From NCBI RefSeq assembly GCF_003002925.1, contig NZ_PVTK01000001.1, positions 310,001 to 374,000 on the forward strand: DNA of 64,000 nt. Direction: 5' to 3'. The position numbers and the translations under genes are program-made. The notes under the pieces were generated by a model. It had not been told where the DNA came from and made no database searches. It saw only the letters and a list, made by a program, of their open reading frames with translations. This DNA comes from Vreelandella songnenensis. Lineage in GTDB: Bacteria > Pseudomonadota > Gammaproteobacteria > Pseudomonadales > Halomonadaceae. This document shows, one piece after another, positions 33,900-44,142 of this stretch; position 1 is the stretch's first letter, and the number at the start of each line of letters is the position of its first letter.

Positions 33900-35573
33900 T
33901 TACTGGCGCCACTCGTTGATTTTACTCAGCAGCTGCTCTGTACTCGGGTCTTTCACGTTCTTGTGGGCCGCCGCTTCACCGGCAAGCAATTCATAAAGGC
34001 TGGTGGCCAGCTGCTTGCCAAGCTCTACCCCGGGCTGGTCAAAGGGGTTCAGGTTCCACAGCACCGATTGCACGAACACCTTGTGCTCGTAAAGTGCCAG
34101 CAATGCGCCAATGCTCCAGGCACTCAGCTCCTTGAGCAATAATAGCGAATTAGGGTGGTTTCCTCGATACCCCTGCGCCATATGCCCCCTAAGCGCTGGC
34201 GGAATGGCGTCATCACCCAGTGCGAAAAGCTGCGACTGCGCCAGGCAGTTGGCAAGCGTCAGCTGCTCCTGAGCAGCGAGTGCTTCGCTGACTTCCTCGG
34301 GAGCGTCTACATCACGACTAGCCACGGCCACAAAATCCGCGCTGACGGTATGCACGCCCTGATGCAGCAGCTGGTAGAACGCGTGCTGGGCATTGGGGCC
34401 TACATCGCCCCAGATGATCGGGCAGGTAGCGTGCGCCACCGAACGGCCATCAAGCCCCACACTTTTCCCGTTAGATTCCATCTCCAGCTGCTGCAAGTAG
34501 GCCGAAAGGCTTTTCAGTCGGCCATCGTAAGGCAGCACCGCGTGGGTCGGGATATTCAGAAACTGGCAGTTCCAGGCGCCGACCAGTGCCATCAAGGCAG
34601 GCAGGTTCTCTTCAAGCGGCGCATCTAAAAAGTGCTTGTCCATGGCATGGGCGCCGGCCAGCAGCTCGTCGAATGCTTTCATGCCTAGCTGCATGGCAAC
34701 GCTGACGCCAATGGGCGACCAGATAGAGAAGCGCCCGCCAATCCAGTCCTTGAACACCAGTTGATGAACATGCGGAACGCCGAATTCGGTCATCTTTTCG
34801 GGTTTGGAAGACACCCCTACCAGCTGGTAGCGGCAAACGGTGGGGATATCCACTTCCAGCGCATCGCTCAACCAGGCCAGCGCCGTACGCACGTTGAACT
34901 GGGTGTCCGCCGTGGTAAATGATTTGGAAGCCAGCACCAGCAGTGTGGTCGCCGGGTTCAGGTGCTCCATCAACGGCAGTAGCTGGGCGCCGTCCATGGT
35001 GGATACGTAGTGAACGCCTACCTTGGCATGGCTTGGCCGGTCGGCCAGTGCTTCGCTGATCAGTTTTGGCCCCAAATCAGAGCCGCCAACGCCAATATGC
35101 ACCACATCAGTGATGGACTGGCCCGTAGCACCAAACCACTGCCCTTCATGCACACGGGAAACCATATCCGCCAGACGGGCCCGCTGCTGCTGACAAAAAA
35201 GCGCAGCGGTTTCCATGCCCCGTGGCGGCATCTTGCCCTTCGGCCAGCGCGCCGCCATATGCAGGGCCGCCCGCCCTTCCGAGGTATTCACCTTTTCGCC
35301 CGCAAACAGCGCCGCCCGTTTGGGCTCTACGCCGCAGCTGCGCGCCCAATCAATCAACAGCTTGAGGGTATGCGGGGTAACCCGCTGCTTGCTGAAATCC
35401 ACATGCAGCGTGCCGAAGGTAAACGCCAGGCTACTGGCGCGCTTTTGAGCGGAGGCTGAATCGCTATTGAGCAGGTCGCTCAGCGGCTGCGCCTGCAACT
35501 GCTCTGCATGGGCATGCAGCTCGCTCACGGGGGTATAGGCACGCGCGGTACGTGATAGTGCAGATATGTTCAT
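33900..35573 (-). CDS. pgi: Glucose-6-phosphate isomerase
   Basis: A 557-residue phosphoglucose isomerase with the family landmarks IGVGGSDLGPKLISEAL, LASKSFTTADT, WIGGRFSIWSPIGVS (N-terminal half of PROSITE pattern 1) and the C-terminal NLNPFDQPGVELGK. It converts glucose-6-phosphate and fructose-6-phosphate. The length is normal. AAGGAAGAAGTC directly before ATG 35573 sets the start; the frame continues 20 codons upstream without a site. Only 24 bases separate it from galU, so the two are likely co-transcribed. Confidence 0.96.
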   Translation of the reverse strand: MNISALSRTARAYTPVSELHAHAEQLQAQPLSDLLNSDSASAQKRASSLAFTFGTLHVDFSKQRVTPHTLKLLIDWARSCGVEPKRAALFAGEKVNTSEGRAALHMAARWPKGKMPPRGMETAALFCQQQRARLADMVSRVHEGQWFGATGQSITDVVHIGVGGSDLGPKLISEALADRPSHAKVGVHYVSTMDGAQLLPLMEHLNPATTLLVLASKSFTTADTQFNVRTALAWLSDALEVDIPTVCRYQLVGVSSKPEKMTEFGVPHVHQLVFKDWIGGRFSIWSPIGVSVAMQLGMKAFDELLAGAHAMDKHFLDAPLEENLPALMALVGAWNCQFLNIPTHAVLPYDGRLKSLSAYLQQLEMESNGKSVGLDGRSVAHATCPIIWGDVGPNAQHAFYQLLHQGVHTVSADFVAVASRDVDAPEEVSEALAAQEQLTLANCLAQSQLFALGDDAIPPALRGHMAQGYRGNHPNSLLLLKELSAWSIGALLALYEHKVFVQSVLWNLNPFDQPGVELGKQLATSLYELLAGEAAAHKNVKDPSTEQLLSKINEWRQ

Positions 35574-35735
35574 GACTTCTTCCTTGAACGTAAAACCTGT
35601 TGGCACATCCATTTTGAATAAAGCAATCTTCAAGCCAACTTCACGGTTCCTACAACCGGTAGTTTACCATATGACGAATTTGCGGATTTTGCGTAGTGCA
35701 ACAATGTTAAAAATGCATCTTCTCATGTTAAAGCC

Positions 35736-35802
35736 TCAACCCCGGCAGCGCTCTCCGCGCTGCTCCCGCGGGTGCGCCTGGCGGCTTACCACGCGCTACA
35801 GG
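35736..35802 (+). repeat. REP/MITE-like element, copy F, right half only
   Basis: Carries the CAACCCCGGCAGCGCTCTCC to TTACCACGCGCTACAGG portion of the unit, ending with the terminal repeat; the left half is absent. A conserved 30-base linker joins it to copy G. Confidence 0.75.
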
Positions 35803-35832
35803 TTTCGCACCACATTATGCATCGGCAATAAC

Positions 35833-35972
35833 CCGTAGCGCGTGGTAACGAATCTTGCGAGGCACGAGCAAATGAGGCACCAGCAGCGGCGGCCCGGCGC
35901 GGATGGGCGGCGGTTAGCCGCCCCGATGGTGGCATCCAAGCATACTATTTGACCCCATCACCCAACCCTGGC
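35833..35972 (+). repeat. REP/MITE-like element, copy G, right end missing
   Basis: Begins CCGTAGCGCGTGGTAA and includes the GGCGGCGGTTAGCCGCC hairpin, then fades at the pgm stop codon. Together F-linker-G look like the junction of two tandem units whose outer parts were lost. Confidence 0.75.
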
Positions 35973-35973
35973 G

Positions 35974-37569
35974 CTAGCCTTTCAATACATCCGCAAGCAA
36001 GGCGGTGGCGCTTTCGATCAGCTCGTCCAGGTGCTCGGGGCCTTTGAAGCTTTCGGCGTACACCTTGTAGAGCGATTCCGTGCCGCTGGGGCGGGCGGCG
36101 AACCAGCCGTTTTCGGTGGTGACCTTGATACCACCAATGCTGGCACCATTACCCGGCGCGGCCACCAATACGGCGGTGATCGCATCGCCTGCAAGCGCCT
36201 GGGCGGTCACGCTCTCACTATCCAGCTTCTTGAAGGCGGCTTTCTCTTCTGGAGTGCAGGCGGTATCCACGCGTTTGTAGAAGGGCTCACCAAAGCGCTC
36301 GGTCAGCGTGCGGTAATACTCGCTGGGCGTCTTGCCGGTGACAGCCAGGATTTCCGCGGCCAGCAGGCAGAGCGCGATGCCGTCCTTGTCGGTGGACCAC
36401 GGTTTACCGTCCAGCGTCAGCAAGCTTGCGCCCGCGCTTTCTTCGCCGCCAAAGGCCAGCCAGCCTTCGTGCAGGCCATCTACAAACCACTTGAAGCCTA
36501 CCGGCACTTCATAAAGCTCACGCTGATGGGACGCCACCACGCGGTCGATCATCGAAGAGGACACCAGCGTCTTGCCGATCTTGAGTGACGCTGACCATTC
36601 CGGGCGGTGGGTAATCAAATAATCGATACACACGGCCAGAAAATGGTTGGGGTTCATCAGGCCATTGACATCCACGATGCCATGGCGGTCGGCATCCGGG
36701 TCGTTGCCAAAGGCCACGTTGAAGCGGTCTTTTATATTGAGCAGGTTCGCCATGGCCGCAGCGCTCGAACAATCCATGCGGATCTTGCCATCGTGATCCG
36801 GCGGCATGAAGCTGAAGCCTGCATCCACCTGGGTGTTGACCACGTCAAGGTTCAAGCCGTAGTGGCTGGCCACCGCCTGCCATACCGGCAAGGCCGTGCC
36901 GCCCATGGGGTCCGCTCCCAACGTCAGGTTGGCTTTCTGGATAGCGGCAATATCCACCACCTTGCCAAGCTGCGCCACGTAGTGCGCGGTGAAGTCGTAC
37001 TCCTCGGCGTGGCCCTGGGCCTCTTCCAGCGAGACCAGCGGCACTTCCCGAAGCCCACGCAGCAGGTAGGCATTGGCGCGCTGTTCGATCCAGGTAGTAG
37101 CTTCGGTATCCGCCGGGCCGCCGTGGTGGGGATTATATTTGATTCCACCATCTTCGGGCGGGTTGTGCGAAGGAGTAATGATCAAGCCATCGGCCAACGC
37201 CGCAGTGGGCAGCGGCTGCCCTTCGGGGCAGTTATGCTGCAAGATGGCGTGGCTGACAAGCGGCGTGGCGGTATACCCATAATCTCTTTCCACCAGCACC
37301 GGCACCTTGTTGGCGGCCAGCACCTGCAACGCGCACTCCCAGGCGGGGCGGGAAAGCGCGTGGGTATCGAACCCCAGAAACAGCGGCCCCTGGTAGCCGG
37401 CATCCAGCCGGTAGTCCACTACCGCCTGGGTAATGGCGTAGATGTGGGACGCGTTGAACGTGCGCTCGGTGGCGCGGCCGCGGTGGCCGGATGTGCCAAA
37501 GGCCACCTGCTCTTTCGCTACGCTGGCGTCGGGTTTTTCTGCATAAAATGCCTGTAATATTGCTTTCAT
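35974..37569 (-). CDS. pgm: Phosphoglucomutase (alpha-D-glucose specific)
   Basis: A 531-residue phosphohexomutase. FGTSGHRGRATERTFN near the start, the phospho-Ser loop TPSHNPPEDGGIKYN, the metal loop with DPDADRHGIVD, the GGEESAG sugar-recognition loop, and the C-terminal phosphate-binding RPSGTESLYKVYAESF are all present. It interconverts glucose-6-phosphate and glucose-1-phosphate and so connects pgi to galU and rmlA. I chose ATG 37569: GGAGG lies five bases upstream, while the ATG at 37572 is too close; the frame is open to 37596. Confidence 0.96.
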   Translation of the reverse strand: MKAILQAFYAEKPDASVAKEQVAFGTSGHRGRATERTFNASHIYAITQAVVDYRLDAGYQGPLFLGFDTHALSRPAWECALQVLAANKVPVLVERDYGYTATPLVSHAILQHNCPEGQPLPTAALADGLIITPSHNPPEDGGIKYNPHHGGPADTEATTWIEQRANAYLLRGLREVPLVSLEEAQGHAEEYDFTAHYVAQLGKVVDIAAIQKANLTLGADPMGGTALPVWQAVASHYGLNLDVVNTQVDAGFSFMPPDHDGKIRMDCSSAAAMANLLNIKDRFNVAFGNDPDADRHGIVDVNGLMNPNHFLAVCIDYLITHRPEWSASLKIGKTLVSSSMIDRVVASHQRELYEVPVGFKWFVDGLHEGWLAFGGEESAGASLLTLDGKPWSTDKDGIALCLLAAEILAVTGKTPSEYYRTLTERFGEPFYKRVDTACTPEEKAAFKKLDSESVTAQALAGDAITAVLVAAPGNGASIGGIKVTTENGWFAARPSGTESLYKVYAESFKGPEHLDELIESATALLADVLKG

Positions 37570-37759
37570 CATTGCCTCCATGCTTAAACTATTCATATGT
37601 ATATAACAATTAATAAAACAATTGCGTTGGAAATAGTGAACAAATTATCGCATTAAAAAATTTTTAAATCTTGATACTAAACAGAACTCTGACCTTTCCC
37701 CTGGATTAGTACCGCTGACTCAATGAGATTTTCCACATTACGCCGCCCTGTGAGCATAT

Positions 37760-38557
37760 TCAACGGGGGGGCAGATAATTGAGTGAGCTGTGAGGGCGAA
37801 CATGATTGTAATGGTTTCGCCACGCGTCTATCTCTGCTCTTGCTTCATGCAACGTCCTAAACCAGTGACGGTTGAGACATTCGTTTCGGAACTTACCATT
37901 TAAGCTTTCCACAAACGCATTCTGAGTAGGCTTACCCGGTTGAATAAAACCCAGCGACACCATCGCTTAATTGCTCCAGAAGAACATCGCTTTGCTGGTA
38001 AATTCGGTACCGTTATCGCAAATAATCCTGTGAGGCTTACCTCTTGCTTCGCACAACTGCTCTAAAAACCGAGCCACCTGAAGTCCACTAATCGATACGG
38101 AGACCAGTTGGCCCACTATTTCGCGTGAAAAGTCGTCGACAACATTCAGTATCCGAAAACGTCGCCCATTCGCCAGTTGATCAGCAACGAAGTCCATTGA
38201 CCAACGCTCATTGACGCTTGTGGGCATCTTTAGGGGCTGCCGTGGGCGATGGAGTTTTTTACGCCGTTTAGTACGTACTTGCAGGCATTCTTCGGTATAA
38301 ATTCTATACGTGCGCTTTCGATTAATGACCAGGCCTTCCGCTTTTAAAAGCGCGTGCAACAGCAGGTAACCATAAGCAGACTGCTGTGTAGCCAGTTCTT
38401 TAAGGCGTGCTCTAAGCACGCCGTTCTGGTTACCCTGAGCTGGGTACCGGTACGCCGTTCGGAAAATGCCTACACGTTGGCAGGCGGAACGCTCGCTGAT
38501 CTGGTGGTAATCAACCAGATGTCGAGCAGCCGCTTTACGGGCTGTCGGCGTTACCAC
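37760..38557 (-). pseudogene. IS3-family transposase OrfB, interrupted by an in-frame TAA
   Basis: The DDE integrase part of the IS3 transposase. The frame from 38557 shows WSMDFVAD (first Asp) and CDNGTEF (second Asp), stops at TAA (37969-37967) after KAMFFWSN, and then resumes in the same frame with SLGFIQPGKPTQNAFVESLNGKFRNECL (broken: SLGFIQPGKPTQ, AFVESLNGKF; catalytic Glu). One base change, for example GAA to TAA, explains it. The stop separates the second Asp from the Glu, so no active enzyme can form without readthrough. The start overlaps orfA in the -1 frame at the AAAAAAG slippery run. Confidence 0.88.
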
Positions 38558-38817
38558 TTTTTTGACAGGACCTCCTTCATGGCCTCCACTTCCAAGAGCT
38601 TGTCAGCGAGAAGCTTTTTCAGCTTATTGTTTTCCGTTTCAAGCTCCCGTAGGCGTTTCGCTTCATTCACTTCCAGGCCAGCATACTTGCTGCGCCAGTT
38701 GTAGAAGGTGCCACTGGAGATGCCTAATTTTCGGCACAGGTCGTCCACATTGGCACCTGCCTCATGTTCCTTGACAGCACCAATGATTTGCTCTTCGGTA
38801 TAGCGTGTCTTTTTCAT
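38551..38817 (-). CDS. IS3-family transposase OrfA
   Basis: An 88-residue DNA-binding protein: helix-turn-helix (YTEEQIIGAVKEHEAG, DLCRKLGISSGTFYNWRSKYAG) and a C-terminal leucine-zipper-like coiled coil (LRELETENNKLKKLLADKLL, an exact heptad pattern). ATG 38817 has GGAGAT six bases upstream. Near the end, TCAAAAAAGTGG provides the slippery AAAAAAG used by this family to make the OrfAB fusion by -1 frameshifting. OrfA is intact even though OrfB is not. Confidence 0.9.
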   Translation of the reverse strand: MKKTRYTEEQIIGAVKEHEAGANVDDLCRKLGISSGTFYNWRSKYAGLEVNEAKRLRELETENNKLKKLLADKLLEVEAMKEVLSKKW

Positions 38818-38960
38818 AGTGAGATCTCCATTAACCAAGATTAGCGGTAAATCTCATCGAGCTCATGGTGTTAATTTAGGCGGAAAGGTCAATTTTAAAA
38901 AATTATTTCAATATTTAGTGCAAAGCATTAATGATGAAAAATTCATTATTTACAAATAAA

Positions 38961-38984
38961 AAAGCCAACCGAATGGTTGGCTTT
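38961..38984 (-). terminator. Rho-independent terminator of the capsule operon (after kpsF)
   Basis: AAAGCCAACC/GGTTGGCTTT, a ten-base perfect stem with a GAAT/ATTC loop. On the minus strand the T-run TTTTTATTTG follows. It closes the long leftward capsule operon 24 bases after the kpsF stop. Confidence 0.88.
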
Positions 38985-39007
38985 CACGAGTTATCGATTA
39001 AGTAAGC

Positions 39008-39955
39008 TCAGCTTAATTTTCCAGCATCTTGAAGCTTAAGAACTCCAGACAATGCGCTATCATCACTAACCACAAGCAACGATGTCACATTAGCTTTAAA
39101 CATGATGTTTTCTGCATCTGCGAACATCTCGCTTTCATTCACGGTTAACGGGTTTGGCGTCATGATATTCGCAGCCGTCAATCCATCGAAACTATTATGG
39201 TTGAAAAGAGCGCGGCGCAAATCGCCATCGGTAATGACGCCTTTAATGGTACCCCGATCGACCACGACGGCAATGCCCAAACCTACTTGGGTAATGGTCA
39301 TGATAACTTCTTTCATATTGTCGTTGGGCGCACAGATTGGCAGCTCTGAATGCATTACATCCTTGACTCGCGTCAAGAGGCGTTTGCCAAGGCTACCGCC
39401 AGGATGGAACACAGCGAAATCCTGGGGCTTGAAATCACGGCGTTCAATCAAAGCTACGGCCAACGCATCTCCCATCGCCAACGTTACAGTGGTCGAAGTG
39501 GTGGGCGCCAAGTTGTTAGGACACGCTTCACGTTCAACGGAAACGTCCAACACCAGATCGCAATTGCGGCCGAGGGTGGAATCAGGATTACCTACCATGG
39601 CAATCGTTTTTACACCAAAATGACGAAGCGAAGGAATCAAACGGATGACTTCTTCCGTTTCACCACTGTATGAAATCAGAATAACGACATCTGTCGCCGT
39701 AAACATACCCAAATCGCCATGGTATGCCTCAGCAGGATGAACGGAAAAACTGGGCGTACCGGTAGAGGCAAGCGTGGCCGCTATTTTGTTACCAATAATG
39801 CCCGATTTCCCCATGCCTGAAACAACTACGCGTCCTGTTGTTTCAAGAATCATGTTCACAGCGTTATCGAAAGCACCATCCAGTCGGTTGCCCGTTGCTT
39901 CCAATGCCTGAGCCTGAACTTTAAAAACCTCTTTCCCGACACTGATACTCGACAT
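39008..39955 (-). CDS. kpsF: Arabinose-5-phosphate isomerase (KpsF/KdsD)
   Basis: A 315-residue protein with an N-terminal SIS sugar-isomerase domain (VVVSGMGKSGIIGNKIAAT, TGTPSFSVHPAEAYHGDLG, ISYSGETEEV, all broken landmarks of KpsF) and a C-terminal pair of CBS domains (DVMHSELPI, GVITDGDLRRAL, NIMTPNPLTV). It makes D-arabinose 5-phosphate, the first committed substrate of Kdo. AAGGAAT seven bases before ATG 39955 sets the start. Last gene of the capsule operon, after the kdsB-kdsC fusion. Confidence 0.95.
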   Translation of the reverse strand: MSSISVGKEVFKVQAQALEATGNRLDGAFDNAVNMILETTGRVVVSGMGKSGIIGNKIAATLASTGTPSFSVHPAEAYHGDLGMFTATDVVILISYSGETEEVIRLIPSLRHFGVKTIAMVGNPDSTLGRNCDLVLDVSVEREACPNNLAPTTSTTVTLAMGDALAVALIERRDFKPQDFAVFHPGGSLGKRLLTRVKDVMHSELPICAPNDNMKEVIMTITQVGLGIAVVVDRGTIKGVITDGDLRRALFNHNSFDGLTAANIMTPNPLTVNESEMFADAENIMFKANVTSLLVVSDDSALSGVLKLQDAGKLS

Positions 39956-39980
39956 GCGATTACATTCCTTTTCTTTCACG

Positions 39981-41273
39981 TTACTGGGCCGCTCCGCTTG
40001 AAACCGCGTGAAACCCTTCTGCTGAATTAAAAACATCGGCTTTGCCGTGTGCCGTCAGTATGACATCCGCCAGCTCACGAAGTGCCCCTTGCCCCCCTGC
40101 CAAGGTCAAAACACCGGTCGCCTTTTGCTTCACGTAACTTGGTGCATCCGCTACGGCATAGGAAAACCCGCAGGCAGCAAAGGCAGGTAAATCAATAGAG
40201 TCATCGCCTATGCATGCCGTTTGCGCCGGGCTGGCGCCGGCTTGCTGCATCAAATCCAGGCAGGCGGCATATTTATCTTTTACGCCAAACGCACAAAGCT
40301 CAATACCAAGGTCCGCCACACGTTTACGTAGTGTTGCTGAATCACGCCCTGATAGCACAGCCACGCGAATGCCACTCTCTTCGAGTAGCCGCATGCCCAG
40401 CCCATCACGCACGTGAAAACGCTTCAAGCACTCGCCTGTGGCATCGTAATAAATCCCACCATCGGTAAGTACGCCGTCTACATCCGTAATCAGCAGCTTG
40501 ACGTTGGCTAAGGGCAATACCGGCGAATACGCCTTACCCTCCAATAACGCACGCACCTTTTCCAGGCACTCAGGAGTATCTACTCCCGGCCCTGTCGGGG
40601 CTACTTCAAAAGCGCGAATGCGTAAACCGGCAGCCAGTAAGCGAAGTTGCTCCAGCTGTTCTGTCTGCTCTAACGCTGATGCTGGCAAATGCGCATACTG
40701 TTCCAGAATACGCTTACGGTAGGCATACACACCCACATGCTTCTTGAAACCGGGGTGCTTATCTTTCTCACGAGGATAAGGAATGGGCGAGCGACTAAAA
40801 TAGAGCGCGTTGCCCTCATGGCCCAGCACTACCTTGACGGCGTTAGGGTTCAGGGCCTCCTCATCATCAATGGCATGATACAGCGTGCCTACATCCACGG
40901 AAGTATCCGCCAGCATGCCTTGCGCAAGCTGTTCCACGTCTTCAGGGCGAACAAGAGGTTCATCACCTTGAAGGTTGATGTAGATATCGGCCTCTACCTG
41001 CGCCATTACCTCTACTAACCGATCAGTGCCGGATGGATGGTTCGGGGAGGTGAGTACGACATTACCGCCAAAGGCTTTTACAGCATCAGCGATGCGTTGA
41101 TCATCAGTGGCCACGACAACGGTATCCGCTGAAGGAACCTGCTGGGCCTTCTCGAACACCCATTGAACCATTGGCTTACCTAACAGATCGGCCAATGGCT
41201 TACCCGGCAGACGGCTGGAGCCATAACGCGCAGGAATTACTAATGCCACACGGCGTGATTCAGACACAGCCAA
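39981..41273 (-). CDS. kdsB: Fused CMP-Kdo synthetase and Kdo-8-phosphate phosphatase (KdsB-KdsC)
   Basis: A 430-residue fusion. Residues 1 to about 250 are a KdsB/KpsU cytidylyltransferase (ALVIPARYGSSRLPGKPLAD, shown only in part, ATDDQRIADAV, NLQGDEPLV, SRSPIPYPRE, KHVGVYAYR). Residues about 255-425 are a KdsC HAD phosphatase (LLITDVDGVLTDGGIYYD, SGRDSATLRKRVADLGI, ACIGDDSIDLPAF). The first domain activates Kdo with CTP and the second removes the phosphate from Kdo-8-P, so one chain carries the last two steps of CMP-Kdo supply, with kdsA and kpsF on either side. These are normally separate genes. Both active sites look intact. Confidence 0.94.
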   Translation of the reverse strand: MAVSESRRVALVIPARYGSSRLPGKPLADLLGKPMVQWVFEKAQQVPSADTVVVATDDQRIADAVKAFGGNVVLTSPNHPSGTDRLVEVMAQVEADIYINLQGDEPLVRPEDVEQLAQGMLADTSVDVGTLYHAIDDEEALNPNAVKVVLGHEGNALYFSRSPIPYPREKDKHPGFKKHVGVYAYRKRILEQYAHLPASALEQTEQLEQLRLLAAGLRIRAFEVAPTGPGVDTPECLEKVRALLEGKAYSPVLPLANVKLLITDVDGVLTDGGIYYDATGECLKRFHVRDGLGMRLLEESGIRVAVLSGRDSATLRKRVADLGIELCAFGVKDKYAACLDLMQQAGASPAQTACIGDDSIDLPAFAACGFSYAVADAPSYVKQKATGVLTLAGGQGALRELADVILTAHGKADVFNSAEGFHAVSSGAAQ

Positions 41274-41277
41274 CTCC

Positions 41278-42887
<1,610 letters not shown>

Positions 42888-42898
42888 AATAAATACAC

Positions 42899-44122
42899 CT
42901 ATTTCTTGACATAATAATCTCCGATAAGGGCTAAGTCCTTTAAATCCTTATCTCTTAGAGAAAACATCTTACGTTTACGCACAACATCAATATCCGCAAA
43001 CTTCAAACCCCGAACATAAACGAACATAGATCGATCATAAATCAAAGAATCATCAGAAACACTATAACCGATTGTCCTAAAGTAATCCTTAGCGACGATA
43101 TCAACATTATCGCCAATGCACTCAGCACTATCTGAAAACTTTTCTTTTCTTATTTTTTTTGTCACTGCAACATCTAAGTCATCCGCTTTTTTTAAACCAT
43201 AAATATTGAGCACTGCCCCACCTACCGCACACACATCTGAAGAAGATAAGCTTAATTTTTCAAGAATTAGCTTCAGTTCTTTAATCCATCTAGCAATATC
43301 ATCAGTAAGAGCCACAGACCTATTTTGTAAAAAAATAGAATTTTCGTAATGAAAAAGCATGCTATTCATATGATACATTTCGTCTACTGTGTCAGAAACA
43401 TGTATGATAAAAAGAGGGTCATACGCAAACAGATGACAATACTTTTCTCTTATATAATTTTTCACCACCCCACAGAAACCATTTTTATTATCTAAAAGCA
43501 AAACTTTCACAGCACAACCACAATTGACCAAAACTTCAGCTTTATTCGTAATTTTTACACTAAAGTCTGCTGGCTGCTCAAAACTATAAACATCTTTAAT
43601 AAACTCTTGCAAACCAACGGAGTCAAAGCTCATTGTTTTTGAAAACACAATATCAACTTTGCCGCTAATATCAGAAACTATTTGCTCCCAATGATCATAT
43701 ACTGTCTGCCAAAGGATCGCTATATATGGTTTACAAAATGAGCTTAACACCCAATTATAAATCAGCTCATGAATCTCATGGCTATTAAAGCCACGATTTA
43801 TAAACCAGTTAATATCCCGATCAACACCTCGCTCTTCTTTAGAAAGAACCACAGGGATTTTTTTCAACCCAAGAGCCATTGCTGCAGATATTCTATGCGC
43901 TCCGTTCAATATCCCACCATCTTTTGATAGTGGAATTGATTTATACGGGTCAAAACCATTCTCTTTAATATTAAACAATAGAGACGAAAAAAAATCATTG
44001 TAGTCTAGCAAGCTATGCTTTAAGGAGTTACCTGGCTCTTTCGCCTTGTTTCTGAGATAAATATGACGCAAGTATAAATCATGCCAATTAATACCAGAAT
44101 TCCCTGTAAAACCATTTATCAA
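42899..44122 (-). CDS. ParB-like domain plus nucleotidyltransferase-like domain, unknown function
   Basis: A 407-residue protein of AT-rich DNA. Around residues 60-100 it has SIPLSKDGGILNGAHRISAAMALGLKKIPVV (key part GILNGAHRISAA), the D/N-G-x-H-R motif of ParB/sulfiredoxin-like nucleotide-binding domains, some of which are ADP-dependent kinases. Near residue 300 comes CAVGGAVLNIYGLKKADDLDVAVT, resembling the G-G-x-N...D-x-D core of minimal nucleotidyltransferases. The middle shows no motif I know. There is no ATG or GTG; I use TTG at 44122, which has no good ribosome-binding site, so the true start is uncertain. Lying among acetyltransferases and the polymerase, it may add a phosphate-linked group to the capsule; this is inference. 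Confidence 0.65.
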   Translation of the reverse strand: MINGFTGNSGINWHDLYLRHIYLRNKAKEPGNSLKHSLLDYNDFFSSLLFNIKENGFDPYKSIPLSKDGGILNGAHRISAAMALGLKKIPVVLSKEERGVDRDINWFINRGFNSHEIHELIYNWVLSSFCKPYIAILWQTVYDHWEQIVSDISGKVDIVFSKTMSFDSVGLQEFIKDVYSFEQPADFSVKITNKAEVLVNCGCAVKVLLLDNKNGFCGVVKNYIREKYCHLFAYDPLFIIHVSDTVDEMYHMNSMLFHYENSIFLQNRSVALTDDIARWIKELKLILEKLSLSSSDVCAVGGAVLNIYGLKKADDLDVAVTKKIRKEKFSDSAECIGDNVDIVAKDYFRTIGYSVSDDSLIYDRSMFVYVRGLKFADIDVVRKRKMFSLRDKDLKDLALIGDYYVKK

Positions 44123-44142
44123 AGTTTTGGCATAACATGTCT

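Larger units (their letters stand above)
35574..35973. other. Repeat-bearing gap between pgm and pgi
   Basis: 400 bases without a gene. The pgi-proximal 160 bases are AT-rich and likely hold the pgi promoter; the rest is repeat copies F and G. Confidence 0.55.
37689..38891. mobile_element. IS3-family insertion sequence, about 1.2 kb, inactive
   Basis: Ends TGACCTTTCC (37689-37698) and GGAAAGGTCA (38882-38891) form a ten-base perfect terminal inverted repeat that continues imperfectly inward. Inside are orfA and orfB on the minus strand, with an A6G frameshift signal. The immediate flanks (ACTC left, ATTT right) do not match, so no target duplication is visible; a later rearrangement or misjudged ends are possible. 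It sits between pgm and kpsF. Confidence 0.85.

Noticed and set aside
36607-37557. 316-codon plus-strand frame opposite pgm
   Set aside because: Antisense to a phosphoglucomutase with all active-site loops; His/Gly/Val-rich shadow composition.
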